A stretch of DNA of 60,692 nucleotides from IMG/VR virus record IMGVR_UViG_3300010413_000032, positions 1 to 60,692 of that record. One strand, 5' to 3'. The notes under the pieces are model-generated. The model was not told where the DNA came from and made no database searches. It worked only from the letters and a program-made list of their open reading frames with translations. Below, one piece after another: positions 7,259 through 14,361 of this stretch (position 1 is its first letter; every line of letters begins with the position of its first letter). The position numbers and the translations under genes are program-made. Source of the stretch: a virus.

Positions 7259-7657
7259 CTATATAATTTCTGCATAGATGTCTGCGATCTCGTCCAAAGA
7301 GGCCCGTTTTAGCAGAATAATACCATCGACCATAAGTGTGCCTTCTGGCCAAGTATATGTTCCCGCCGGTTTCATGTTGCCAATTATCAGATTTTCTGAG
7401 CGAATATAAGGAAGCAAAGGTTCCCTTATACGCCCCATCACGCTGACCTCAAAAATAAAGAAGAGGCTTGAGCCAGTAAACGCAACGGCGTGTTCCAATG
7501 TGTCGAATACGGTAAGTCCATATCCCAAGTTATTTAGCCATTCCGGAGGCGTTGACAGCTTCCCGACTTCGTATTCGACAGCAGCCTTTCCTTGCGCGTA
7601 TGCAGACACAAGGTTGTCAGTTCCCCATTGTCTCCTAAGCACTTTGTAATATTTCAT
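7259..7657 (-). CDS. Unknown protein of the four-member family, 132 aa
   Basis: ATG at 7657 (MKYYKVLRRQ) with AGGAGG six bases upstream, chosen over a longer ORF start that lacks an RBS. Has GKAAVEYEVGKLSTPPEWL, GYGLTVFDTLEHA and TLMVDGIILLKRA. Function unknown. Confidence 0.75.
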   Translation of the reverse strand: MKYYKVLRRQWGTDNLVSAYAQGKAAVEYEVGKLSTPPEWLNNLGYGLTVFDTLEHAVAFTGSSLFFIFEVSVMGRIREPLLPYIRSENLIIGNMKPAGTYTWPEGTLMVDGIILLKRASLDEIADIYAEII

Positions 7658-7673
7658 GCGTGTCCTCCTATTA

Positions 7674-8222
7674 TTATTCGTACACGGTTTTCCACGATAG
7701 ATGTGCCAATCTATCTCCAAACTTCTCCTTGTACCATTCTCTAAGCTCTGTCACCTTCGCCCGTTCCCTTGTTGCGCTATACCCAACCCCAACACCATCC
7801 CTCTCACTGTCGAGAAATAGTTCGTCCGGTGCGTTTATCGCATAATCCAAAAGAAGCCAGCCAGCAATAACATATTCATCCGTTGCGTTTTGCGGAGTTT
7901 CGTTTATAAGCGATCCGCTAAATAGTGGGTAGAATCTATGTGGCGGAGCGTCGTCGTCTATTCCAATCAATTTGTCAAGTGTCCTTCTCATCACGCGATA
8001 TTCATACCACTGTCTAAGCTCTGAATTGTGACGTTCTTGTGTCATAGCCTTGTCTTCGCCGTCAAATAGATATTCCATCTCCCCACTGTCATTCCATTCA
8101 TACCCGTTGCCAAGGGTAAAATACAAGTGGTCAAGGATTCTCCACAAGGTGTATTGGTCATCACCATATAGAAATGGGTATTTCCATTTTGAGTCCTCTA
8201 TCAGTTTCAGTAGCCCTGTCAT
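7674..8222 (-). CDS. Unknown protein, 182 aa
   Basis: ATG at 8222 with AGGAGG upstream. Acidic and aromatic-rich. Tracts such as MRRTLDKLIGIDDDAPPHRFYPL and LREWYKEKFGDRLAHLSW suggest a mostly helical soluble protein. No recognised family. Confidence 0.75.
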   Translation of the reverse strand: MTGLLKLIEDSKWKYPFLYGDDQYTLWRILDHLYFTLGNGYEWNDSGEMEYLFDGEDKAMTQERHNSELRQWYEYRVMRRTLDKLIGIDDDAPPHRFYPLFSGSLINETPQNATDEYVIAGWLLLDYAINAPDELFLDSERDGVGVGYSATRERAKVTELREWYKEKFGDRLAHLSWKTVYE

Positions 8223-8238
8223 CGTATCCTCCTTTTCA

Positions 8239-8311
8239 AGCCAGGGAGGGGAGTCGAACCCCTAACCTGACGATTACAAGTCGCCTGCTCTTCCAGTTGA
8301 GCTACCCTGGC
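8239..8311 (-). tRNA. tRNA-Thr (anticodon UGU)
   Basis: Perfect acceptor GCCAGGG/CCCTGGC, discriminator U, D arm GCTC/GAGC, anticodon loop CTTGTAA, T loop TTCGACT. Positions 8-10 (TAG) serve as stop codon of the upstream gene. Confidence 0.93.
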
Positions 8312-8568
8312 ATTTCAAACCACATACCTACATTTTCGGCATGAGCCGCGTCACTTTCTGTTAGTAGCTCTACAGCAATCTCTGCCCTTGCATCTCCGTC
8401 ATATGACCAAGGCGTTATTGATTCTGCGGACAGGAGTAACGTCTGGCCATCTTCTACTTTTAGATATATCTCTGTAATCTCTCCTGTAACCGAAAAATAT
8501 CCAGCCCTTGTTATTGTAACTGGCTTCCCCTTCCCGAAAATCTTTTCTAGCACTTTTGATGACTTCAT
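8302..8568 (-). CDS. Unknown protein, 88 aa (paralogue of 8570-8878)
   Basis: ATG at 8568 (MKSSKVLEKIF) with GAGG six bases upstream. Small beta-rich protein ending WFEMPG. The last residues MPG and the TAG stop are encoded within the acceptor stem and positions 8-10 of tRNA-Thr. The C-terminal LTE-x-WFE pattern matches the upstream neighbour, implying duplication. Confidence 0.75.
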   Translation of the reverse strand: MKSSKVLEKIFGKGKPVTITRAGYFSVTGEITEIYLKVEDGQTLLLSAESITPWSYDGDARAEIAVELLTESDAAHAENVGMWFEMPG

Positions 8569-8569
8569 A

Positions 8570-8878
8570 TTATTCCTCTTGGCATGACAGCCCCCCGCTT
8601 GACGGCCTACTTTTCTCTGTCGGCACTTCAAACCAATACGCAGCTTTGCGAGCAACACGCGCCTCACCTTCTGTCAGGGTGGTTGCATACAGTTCTGTTT
8701 CTGACCACGGACTTGCGAGTGACGGAGTTACATGAGTTGAACCAATTGCGATAATCTTACAATAATCGCCCCCAATTTCCAGGAACATCTCCCCATCTTC
8801 TTCGCGAATCCCAACCCTGACGACTTCAAGTTCGCCGTTCCTTGCTGCTTGATTAAGCTGATAGATTAGACTTTTCAT
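8570..8878 (-). CDS. Unknown protein, 102 aa (paralogue of 8302-8568)
   Basis: ATG at 8878 with AGGAGG five bases upstream. Beta-rich core around VVRVGIREEDGEMFLEIGG, then LTEGEARVARKAAYWFEVP as in the neighbour. Extra hydrophilic C terminus. Function unknown. Confidence 0.75.
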   Translation of the reverse strand: MKSLIYQLNQAARNGELEVVRVGIREEDGEMFLEIGGDYCKIIAIGSTHVTPSLASPWSETELYATTLTEGEARVARKAAYWFEVPTEKSRPSSGGLSCQEE

Positions 8879-9119
8879 GGTCGCCTCCTTTTACCGGATA
8901 CCAAATTACGAAGTCAAAATCAACTTCACTCTGTGGAACCCAATCGGCCACAAGCCCGTATTCATCACAGTGTAATCCGTCTGCATACACAGCTAACCTA
9001 GAACCATCGCTAAACGCTATGACAATGCCTGCTTCGTGTCCTCTTTCGACGCCAAACTTAGTGACATGAACTTTATCCGGATCAATCTTCTCAAATGCTT
9101 CCTCAAGTAATGTTTTCAT
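8853..9119 (-). CDS. Unknown acidic protein, 88 aa
   Basis: ATG at 9119 with AGGTG four bases upstream. Acidic N-terminal helix then beta strands (GIVIAFSDGSRLAVYADG). Overlaps the next gene by 26 bases. Family not recognised. Confidence 0.7.
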   Translation of the reverse strand: MKTLLEEAFEKIDPDKVHVTKFGVERGHEAGIVIAFSDGSRLAVYADGLHCDEYGLVADWVPQSEVDFDFVIWYPVKGGDHEKSNLSA

Positions 9120-9126
9120 CTTTCAC

Positions 9127-9357
9127 CTATTTTGGATACTCGTTATAAGGTGCGCCACAATAAGGACATTTTACCTTGTCTTTTACCAAAAGAATGTCGC
9201 AATATTCACACCTTGCAACTCTAACTCGCACTTTCCCAGGTTCGTAGACAGGGTTGCCGAAATAGGTTATCCTCCTATCTGGAATATGGGAAGTCGATAC
9301 AGACCAATCACTTAAATAAGTATACGCCTGTGTTCCGTAATCATATCCTGCTACCAT
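9127..9357 (-). CDS. Zinc-ribbon protein, 76 aa
   Basis: ATG at 9357 with AGGAGG upstream. The C-terminal CEYC-x10-CPYC pair of C-x2-C knuckles forms a zinc ribbon. The N-terminal half is polar and aromatic. Binding target unknown. Confidence 0.75.
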   Translation of the reverse strand: MVAGYDYGTQAYTYLSDWSVSTSHIPDRRITYFGNPVYEPGKVRVRVARCEYCDILLVKDKVKCPYCGAPYNEYPK

Positions 9358-9370
9358 TATTCCTCCTAGG

Positions 9371-9442
9371 TCCTCCCGTGGGGATTCGAACCCCGTTCAT
9401 TCGGTTGAAAGCCGAATATCCTATCCAGTAGACGACGGGAGG
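9371..9442 (-). tRNA. tRNA-Glu (anticodon UUC)
   Basis: Acceptor CCTCCCG/CGGGAGG, discriminator A, D arm starting GTCTA, anticodon stem TTCGG/CCGAA with loop CTTTCAA, T loop TTCGAAT. Four bases separate it from tRNA-Gln, so both are probably cut from one transcript. Confidence 0.92.
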
Positions 9443-9446
9443 AAAA

Positions 9447-9517
9447 TTGGGGTGCAAGGATTCGAACCCTGATAAGTTGGTCCAAGGCCAACTGTCCTTC
9501 CGTTGAACGACACCCCA
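9447..9517 (-). tRNA. tRNA-Gln (anticodon UUG)
   Basis: Perfect acceptor TGGGGTG/CACCCCA with a U1-A72 pair typical of Gln, anticodon stem GTTGG/CCAAC with loop CCTTGGA, T loop TTCGAAT. No encoded CCA. Confidence 0.92.
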
Positions 9518-9524
9518 ACAGGCT

Positions 9525-9824
9525 TTACCAAAAAACCGTTACTAAGTAATTCCCAGGTTTAAGATGCTTGTCATGAACAAGCTTGTTTAGCAACTGCCTG
9601 GTAATTCCATGTCCAGAAACGTCACTGTCAAAGAAGTCTCTAAGATTCTCCACATCCCATCTATCAATGCTTCCATCAATCGTATAAAGATGCTGAGAGT
9701 CGTTAGACCACTCTTCGGCGGCAGCAAGTTCTACCCGCTTCCCGTAAATCTCCAAAATCGCCTTTTCCAAGACGTTGCATTCGATTACGACAACTGTTAA
9801 AATTGTACTTTTTATATTTGCCAT
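9525..9824 (-). CDS. Unknown protein, 99 aa
   Basis: ATG at 9824 with AGGAG about nine bases upstream. Alpha/beta with a hydrophobic N-terminal strand (ILTVVVIECNVLE) and the C-terminal strand NYLVTVFW. Four bases from the RNA ligase gene. Family not recognised. Confidence 0.7.
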   Translation of the reverse strand: MANIKSTILTVVVIECNVLEKAILEIYGKRVELAAAEEWSNDSQHLYTIDGSIDRWDVENLRDFFDSDVSGHGITRQLLNKLVHDKHLKPGNYLVTVFW

Positions 9825-9827
9825 AAT

Positions 9828-10868
9828 TCAGTCTCCTTTGTATAACAGGTTTATCACCTTGAAGCTAAGGCGTTGACCTTCAACGGACTGTTCGTAAATC
9901 GGCCTGACAACAATACCTTCTCGCTGAACGCCGCTATCATATTCTCCCTCAGCAAGCTTCCGCCAATCTTCATCGTCCATCTTATGGTTGTCTAGCGTGT
10001 GGAGGACTCTCACCATTGGCAGTCCATAATCGGTACAGAATCCATAAACCTCTGCTCCGTCAAGATACGTGCGCCTGTCAATGTCGTATATATCGAACAC
10101 GCGAATCTCATGGGTGTCCAGTTTTAACGGATTCTTTTGGATGCCAGGGCCAACTATTTCCATTTGGATAGCGTAGTTTTTACCAAGGTCTGTTAGCGTC
10201 TCCAGAATCTTGTACTTTATTGCCATCCTCCAATACACACCAATTTCAGTATCGCCCTTTAGATACTCTATGTTTCTGCTACATGCCCCAAGGTGATGAT
10301 CTCTTCGGTAAATCGTACAACTTATACCGTCATATTTCTCGGTCACATAGAACCAGTCCTGCGCTAGCATAGCGGCGACCAGTTTGGGTACTCGCTGGAA
10401 GTTAACTTCGTCTGTTTTTGGTACAAAGAGAGGGAAAGCGCCTGCTGCGATCCCTTGAAGTTGTGGCGATATTTGTTTTACATATTTTCTGACCCTACGA
10501 TATTCGGTTATATCGTTACCAACTTCGCCAACCATGTCTGGACCAAGCGGCAATACAAGGGCCTCAGAAGGAGTGCCACGCAAGCGAATCATCCTCACAC
10601 GATACTTGTACTTCTCCATAAAGTCAAATCTAGCATCATCTTCTGGTAAAATAGAATCCTGGAGATATATCTCGCAACGGTCGCCAATTCTAAACTCTCC
10701 GACTTGGGCAATAGCTCTCCATTTACCACCGCTCCCGCAGACGACTTCTATGCTCTCGATCCTGTCAGCATTCTTTATGGGTATTACATCCATAACCTTG
10801 CCGATGTAGGCCATGCCAGGAACAAGACCTTGGTCTTTCCAATCGTCCGGTATATCATTCTGTGTCAT
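9828..10868 (-). CDS. RNA ligase with N-terminal OB-like domain, 346 aa
   Basis: ATP-dependent RNA end joining through a lysyl-AMP intermediate. Nucleotidyltransferase motif I is EKYDG (residues 177-181, lysine 178), motif IV is EGIVVRP and motif V contains the lysine of SFKVINL near the C terminus. About 130 residues before motif I resemble an OB-fold (GMAYIGKVMDVIPI...), the layout of the Deinococcus DRB0094 (Rnl5-like) ligases rather than T4 Rnl1. ATG 10868 has GGAGG five bases upstream. Among so many tRNA genes its likely substrate is nicked tRNA, which is inference. Confidence 0.9.
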   Translation of the reverse strand: MTQNDIPDDWKDQGLVPGMAYIGKVMDVIPIKNADRIESIEVVCGSGGKWRAIAQVGEFRIGDRCEIYLQDSILPEDDARFDFMEKYKYRVRMIRLRGTPSEALVLPLGPDMVGEVGNDITEYRRVRKYVKQISPQLQGIAAGAFPLFVPKTDEVNFQRVPKLVAAMLAQDWFYVTEKYDGISCTIYRRDHHLGACSRNIEYLKGDTEIGVYWRMAIKYKILETLTDLGKNYAIQMEIVGPGIQKNPLKLDTHEIRVFDIYDIDRRTYLDGAEVYGFCTDYGLPMVRVLHTLDNHKMDDEDWRKLAEGEYDSGVQREGIVVRPIYEQSVEGQRLSFKVINLLYKGD

Positions 10869-10893
10869 GGCACCCTCCTTTATTTTCGATAAA

Positions 10894-10967
10894 TGGGCCT
10901 GCAAGGACTTGAACCTTGAACCTCTTCCTTGTAAGGGAAATGCTCTTCCAACTTGAGCTACAAGCCC
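10894..10967 (-). tRNA. tRNA-Val (anticodon UAC)
   Basis: Acceptor GGGCTTG/CAGGCCC, discriminator A, D arm GCTC/GAGC, anticodon stem TTTCC/GGAAG with loop CTTACAA, T loop TTCAAGT. No encoded CCA. Confidence 0.93.
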
Positions 10968-10973
10968 TCCTTG

Positions 10974-11393
10974 CTATTCCTCCCTACGAACTTTGAACTT
11001 TGCACCACTCTCGTCGTAGTAAAAGACTTCGTAATAGTCTATCCTTGCCCGAATGTCACGATACGTCACATCGTTAGGCCAGCAACTATCAAACCAGCCA
11101 GGGTGTTCATTCTCTTCGTATTCTTTTTTGCTATCTACATATACAAACACCCAAAAACCTGGAAGTGTGCTATAACCACCATCCCTACATATCCTGATCC
11201 GTTCGTTGTGCGAAAAGCTGTAGTATTTATCCATATACATATAAAAATCATCTAGCTTTTCCCTGTCACCGAATATCGACTCACTTGTGCGATGATCGGC
11301 ATCTCCATGTGTCCACGTAACAACAATTTCAAACACATCAATCGGGGGCTTTTTCGATACAACACTTTCAAGTTTTAGTCTGTCAAGATTCAT
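10974..11393 (-). CDS. Unknown protein, 139 aa
   Basis: ATG at 11393 follows the shifted-frame stop of the upstream gene by one base. Only a weak purine-rich RBS is present, so it is probably coupled. Acidic and aromatic-rich, alpha/beta (VFEIVVTWTHGD, FWVFVYVDSKKEY). Family not recognised. Confidence 0.7.
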   Translation of the reverse strand: MNLDRLKLESVVSKKPPIDVFEIVVTWTHGDADHRTSESIFGDREKLDDFYMYMDKYYSFSHNERIRICRDGGYSTLPGFWVFVYVDSKKEYEENEHPGWFDSCWPNDVTYRDIRARIDYYEVFYYDESGAKFKVRREE

Positions 11394-11394
11394 A

Positions 11395-11570
11395 TTACTT
11401 TCTCTTTCTGGATTCTACCTTTGTTAGCTTGCTGCCAAACTTCGACTCTATTTTGCCTGTTTGAGTATCTTTAAGCCTTCTGGCTTGAACCCCTTTACCT
11501 TTCCTCTGCTGCCGTCACTGCTATCTTCTACATCGTCGTTAATCCCAAAAAGCCAATTAAACAATCCCAT
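11395..11570 (-). CDS. Small protein with candidate -1 ribosomal frameshift
   Basis: ATG at 11570 (MGLFNWLFGINDD) has AAGGA eight bases upstream. The zero frame stops at 11448 after 40 aa. The slippery heptamer A-AAG-GGG is in phase at 11496-11490. A -1 slip there continues into a lysine/arginine-rich extension (VQARRLKDTQTGKIES...) whose TAA (11397-11395) ends one base before the next gene. A purine-rich, SD-like stretch (AGAGGA) lies just upstream of the heptamer, as in the dnaX frameshift cassette. A simple frameshift mutation or sequencing error in the G run is the alternative. Confidence 0.6.
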
Positions 11571-11581
11571 TTGTATATTCC

Positions 11582-11899
11582 TTATGTTTTAATAACAACG
11601 CCACTTCTACCCTTTTCATAGGGCATCCACCGCGCTTGTTCTTTACCATACCTAAGCGATGCGCCAAACCTAGACTTCCTTGTAAGGAACCTGATCGGGC
11701 CACCGTCCGGTGGTCTAAATTCGCGCCTGCCGATGTCTGTATAACCAAGAATATCAATCAAGTATCTCCTGTAGCACCGATAAGCCTGACTGTGATTCTG
11801 GTGAATCTTTGGACTTGCACCACGCAGCATCGCATTTACTGTAGCGTTTCCTCCAGAGCAATATTCTTTTGGTGTTCCGCACATCACAACTCTAGGCAT
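11582..11899 (-). CDS. Unknown basic protein, 105 aa
   Basis: ATG at 11899 (MPRVVMCGTP) with AGGAG eight bases upstream. Very basic with many Arg and Tyr (YRCYRRYLIDILGY, FLTRKSRFGASLRYGK), suggesting nucleic acid or ribosome binding, which is inference. No known family. Confidence 0.7.
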   Translation of the reverse strand: MPRVVMCGTPKEYCSGGNATVNAMLRGASPKIHQNHSQAYRCYRRYLIDILGYTDIGRREFRPPDGGPIRFLTRKSRFGASLRYGKEQARWMPYEKGRSGVVIKT

Positions 11900-11901
11900 A
11901 A

Positions 11902-12123
11902 TTACCACTCCTGTTCTATTGTCGGTGAGGATATAATATCTTCAAGCGTATATCCAGCAGGGCAGTTTAAGGTGTTGCTATAAACCGTCTTGCATGAAAG
12001 ACGGTAAGAACCCCACCAATAATTTACCGTTTTACAACAAAGCAATTCATAGTCTGCGCAACTTGTGACAAACAATGCGACAACGATCAATGCAACCAAT
12101 AGAAAGGCCGTGCGAGTTTTCAT
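11902..12123 (-). CDS. Small cysteine-rich lipoprotein-like protein, 73 aa
   Basis: ATG at 12123 (MKTRTAFLLVALIVVALF) with GGGAGG five bases upstream. Lipoprotein signal with lipobox VTSC. The mature start DYELLCCKTV resembles EYEIVCCKQW of the gene at 14654-14857, so the two are relatives. Envelope location predicted; function unknown. Confidence 0.72.
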   Translation of the reverse strand: MKTRTAFLLVALIVVALFVTSCADYELLCCKTVNYWWGSYRLSCKTVYSNTLNCPAGYTLEDIISSPTIEQEW

Positions 12124-12150
12124 CTTTACCTCCCCCTTAATCAGTGATTG

Positions 12151-12224
12151 TGCGACGGGACAGATTTGAACTGCCGACGCTGTGATCTTCAATCACACGC
12201 TCTACCAGACTGAGCTACCGCCGC
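12151..12224 (-). tRNA. tRNA-Phe (anticodon GAA)
   Basis: Acceptor GCGGCGG/CCGTCGC, discriminator A, D arm GCTC/GAGC, perfect anticodon stem TGTGA/TCACA with loop TTGAAGA, T loop TTCAAAT. A 7-bp hairpin (12257-12273) lies between it and tRNA-Ser, possibly a processing signal. Confidence 0.93.
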
Positions 12225-12272
12225 TTGCAAATTCGCGGTCGGCCAGTTTCGATTGAGCCTAATGCTATTAGG

Positions 12273-12361
12273 CAGAGGGAGAGGGATTCGAACCCCCGAA
12301 CCCCTTGCGGGGCTTGCGGTTTTCAAGACCGCCGCGATCAGCCAGACTCCGCCATCCCCCT
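12273..12361 (-). tRNA. tRNA-Ser (anticodon UGA)
   Basis: Class II: acceptor AGGGGGA/TCCCTCT, discriminator G, anticodon stem GCGGT/ACCGC with loop CTTGAAA, long variable arm CCCC/GGGG, T loop TTCGAAT. Its 5' 24 bases also encode the C terminus of the sulfotransferase-like gene. Confidence 0.93.
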
Positions 12362-13024
12362 AAATATATTCTTGAATTGATCCTCAAGATATGCGCTTGC
12401 GAGTGATAGATTGTCCTCCAATTCCCAATGCGCGAGACTTGGCTTTACTGCACTGTAAGCCTCCTGTTTTGGAGTCACTCCCAAGAAGCTCGCTACAGAG
12501 TCAACCACTTCATTTGTTTTAGAAATAAGGTCAATATATCTTATCGACATCACATTCTCAAGGTTAACCGTATTTTCTATCATCTTTGCGAGATACCTAA
12601 TAGTTATCATAAAGGCGATCTCAAATGGTATTTTGTTTCTTTTTGCTAAAGATTTTGCCGAATTGAATGGGTCACGATAAATCGTAATCGTCTTCATGTC
12701 TGGAGCCGCCTTTATTAAAAGGGGGAGGCAATAACACAACCTTGGGTCTTTTATCGCCCATAAATCCTTCCAGACAAACGGGCCTAGTAAAACTTTGTAC
12801 TCCGCGAGATATTTATCTGCCTGATTCATAGACGGGAGTCTCCAATTGCCACCAATAACCTTGTCGTGGAAATCAACAATCTTCTTTTCTTCGTAATACC
12901 CTTCTGGATTGTGCTTGCTAGGTGGCAGAAGATTATCCCCCATGTATGCACCCAATCCATGCACAACTTTCGCAAGTGCAGATGTACCCCCTCTGTGAAC
13001 TCCAACAACCGCGACTCCGCTCAT
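12338..13024 (-). CDS. Sulfotransferase-like protein, 228 aa
   Basis: N-terminal P-loop-like VGVHRGGTSALAKV (residues 7-20) matches the PAPS 5'-phosphosulfate-binding motif. YRDPFNSAKSLAKRN in the middle fits the 3'-phosphate-binding motif of sulfotransferases. A sulfate donor reaction on an unknown acceptor is inferred. ATG 13024 forms an ATGA overlap with the upstream gene and has GGAG seven bases upstream. The end (GMAESG plus TGA) is read from the 5' half of tRNA-Ser. A related domain occurs at 52272-53729. Confidence 0.8.
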   Translation of the reverse strand: MSGVAVVGVHRGGTSALAKVVHGLGAYMGDNLLPPSKHNPEGYYEEKKIVDFHDKVIGGNWRLPSMNQADKYLAEYKVLLGPFVWKDLWAIKDPRLCYCLPLLIKAAPDMKTITIYRDPFNSAKSLAKRNKIPFEIAFMITIRYLAKMIENTVNLENVMSIRYIDLISKTNEVVDSVASFLGVTPKQEAYSAVKPSLAHWELEDNLSLASAYLEDQFKNIFRGMAESG

Positions 13025-13266
13025 TTGCCAGCTCCAGTCCAATTCTTTATATAGGCTATTGCCTTATCTACAACCTCTCCCTTGAAGGAGCCGTAAAAAT
13101 ATAGACCCACTTTTTCGCCCTCATCGTCTATAACGATTCCCCAATAAGTTCCGTTAAACTTAAAATAAATCTTCCCGTTACTGTATTTTACACTAATATA
13201 GTCTGGGAAACTAATGTTTCTAACAGCCTCTATTTTATCAATCAATTCTTCTGTAAGGTGAATCAT
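13021..13266 (-). CDS. Unknown protein, 81 aa
   Basis: ATG at 13266 with AGGAG seven bases upstream. Beta-rich centre (ISVKYSNGKIYFKFNGTYWG) flanked by helices. Overlaps the sulfotransferase-like gene by four bases, so co-translated with it. Family not recognised. Confidence 0.72.
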   Translation of the reverse strand: MIHLTEELIDKIEAVRNISFPDYISVKYSNGKIYFKFNGTYWGIVIDDEGEKVGLYFYGSFKGEVVDKAIAYIKNWTGAGK

Positions 13267-13281
13267 TGTATGTCTCCTTTA

Positions 13282-13355
13282 AGCGGGTTGCGGGATTCGA
13301 ACCCGCGACACGAAGCTTGGAAGGCTACTGCTCTACCAGTCTGAGCTAAACCCGC
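13282..13355 (-). tRNA. tRNA-Gly (anticodon UCC)
   Basis: Perfect acceptor GCGGGTT/AACCCGC, D arm GCTC/GAGC, anticodon stem GTAGC/GCTTC with one U-U mismatch and loop CTTCCAA, T loop TTCGAAT. Discriminator U. Five bases from tRNA-Asn. Confidence 0.92.
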
Positions 13356-13359
13356 ACTA

Positions 13360-13432
13360 CTCGGACGGGTGGAGTTGAACCACCACACTTCGCATTAACA
13401 GTGCGATGCTCTGCCAATTGAGCTACGTCCGA
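13360..13432 (-). tRNA. tRNA-Asn (anticodon GUU)
   Basis: Perfect acceptor TCGGACG/CGTCCGA, discriminator G, anticodon stem TCGCA/TGCGA with loop CTGTTAA, T loop TTCAACT. Positions 8-10 (TAG) are the stop of the gene at 13423. Confidence 0.94.
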
Positions 13433-13653
13433 CTGAATTCCATCTTTCCCCATGTTAAAGGCCATGCGATAAGCTTGATATTCTGTCTGTGGCCGATATG
13501 GCAAATAGCGGTAACTTCCATCGTGTAACCGTTCCGCAGTTTTGCCATTTCCGTCATTGTTATTGGTATGAACATTGTCCCATCGTCACAATGCCCACAA
13601 CTTACCGCATTCACTCCAGGGCTTACAACAACACGTTCTCTCTTTTTAGGCAT
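13423..13653 (-). CDS. Unknown protein, 76 aa
   Basis: ATG at 13653 (MPKKRERVVVSPG) with GGAGG five bases upstream. One C-x2-C (CGHC) plus a later CHIGH might bind metal. The C terminus FSRT and the TAG stop are read from the first ten bases of tRNA-Asn. No recognised family. Confidence 0.72.
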   Translation of the reverse strand: MPKKRERVVVSPGVNAVSCGHCDDGTMFIPITMTEMAKLRNGYTMEVTAICHIGHRQNIKLIAWPLTWGKMEFSRT

Positions 13654-14068
13654 TCCCGCCTCCATCATACACTTTAATTGCAATCATGTTTTGCCTTGCG
13701 TCGAATGTATACAGTCCATAAAATCCGCCGTTTTTCTTGTCAACGGTCACAGTACCAACAATTATTGCCCCAAGGAGATCTAGAAGGTGCCGCTGTGTCA
13801 TCCTGAACTCCTTGCGTCCATCATCAACATCTTCAAACAAGACACTACCAGACTCACTTGCAGAAGCCCACGCATAAGGAACCAATGTTGCAGTAAATGT
13901 GAAATTTGGCACAACCTTGCAAGGCGATCCGAATACGTCTTCGTAAAATGCTTCTAGTTCAGGGACGGACATTTCTCCTGCCTTGCTAAATGGTACATTC
14001 CAAATGTGACCGTCTTCGGAAAAACCTATTAGTATATTTGAAGCCTCATTTCTACCTATAATTTGCAT
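13646..14068 (-). CDS. Unknown protein, 140 aa
   Basis: ATG at 14068 (MQIIGRNEASN) with GGAGG five bases upstream. Beta-rich soluble protein. It overlaps the next gene by eight bases. Family not recognised. Confidence 0.72.
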   Translation of the reverse strand: MQIIGRNEASNILIGFSEDGHIWNVPFSKAGEMSVPELEAFYEDVFGSPCKVVPNFTFTATLVPYAWASASESGSVLFEDVDDGRKEFRMTQRHLLDLLGAIIVGTVTVDKKNGGFYGLYTFDARQNMIAIKVYDGGGNA

Positions 14069-14082
14069 ATCGTCCTCCAGGT

Positions 14083-14153
14083 CGGGGGTCGTGGATTTGA
14101 ACCACGGCTGCACGGTCCCAAACCGCGCGTTCTACCTGACTAGACTAACCCCC
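14083..14153 (-). tRNA. tRNA-Pro (anticodon UGG)
   Basis: Acceptor GGGGGTT/GACCCCC, anticodon stem CGCGG/CCGTG with loop TTTGGGA, T loop TTCAAAT. Discriminator G is unusual for Pro. The last conventional tRNA before the aberrant cluster. Confidence 0.9.
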
Positions 14154-14162
14154 GATAAAGAT

Positions 14163-14247
14163 CGGCTACGTTCATCCACGGCAGGAATCGAACCTGTTCC
14201 AATTACAGGATGAGTATAATTGGTTACGCCAGTTATCCGACATAGCC
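14163..14247 (-). tRNA. Aberrant tRNA-like RNA (CAU in loop)
   Basis: Outer stem GGCTATG/CGTAGCC acts as acceptor and is extended by four more pairs (GATC on both sides, 14160-14251). A TTCGATT T loop sits in a CAGG/CCTG stem. The anticodon arm is far too long (nine pairs, CCAATTATA/TGTAATTGG) with loop CTCATCC, and ten extra bases separate the T arm from the acceptor. It is not a normal tRNA. It may be a degenerate tRNA or a specialised mimic. Confidence 0.6.
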
Positions 14248-14253
14248 GATCAG

Positions 14254-14333
14254 AACGGGTGATTGGGATCGAACCAATGTCGCCGTGAAACCCTTCACGA
14301 AGGGGGCGACCTATCCTCTATTTTAGCACCCGT
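14254..14333 (-). tRNA. Aberrant tRNA-Glu-like RNA with inserted hairpin in the anticodon loop
   Basis: Perfect acceptor ACGGGTG/CACCCGT and T arm ATTGG/CCAAT with loop TTCGATC. The anticodon stem TCGCC/GGCGA encloses a 20-base loop. Deleting the 13-base self-complementary piece CCTTCGTGAAGGG leaves CTTTCAC, the normal Glu(UUC) loop. The variable region is only one base. A normal tRNA-Glu(UUC) exists at 9371-9442, so this copy is redundant for decoding. Confidence 0.65.
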
Positions 14334-14337
14334 TGGA

Positions 14338-14358
14338 GGCCCTGGTACGAGCAGGGCC
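14338..14358 (-). other. Seven-pair hairpin with seven-base loop
   Basis: GGCCCTG/CAGGGCC stem with loop CTCGTAC, just upstream (transcription-wise) of the Glu-like element. No T run follows, so it is not an obvious terminator. It resembles a free-standing anticodon arm; a processing signal is another option. Confidence 0.55.
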
Positions 14359-14361
14359 TTT

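Noticed and set aside
14163-14247. This element as the missing tRNA-Cys
   Set aside because: Neither loop contains GCA; the only anticodon-like triplet is CAU, in an overlong arm.
14338-14358. Hairpin as a transcription terminator
   Set aside because: No U run follows on the minus strand, and only three T follow on the plus strand where no gene ends.
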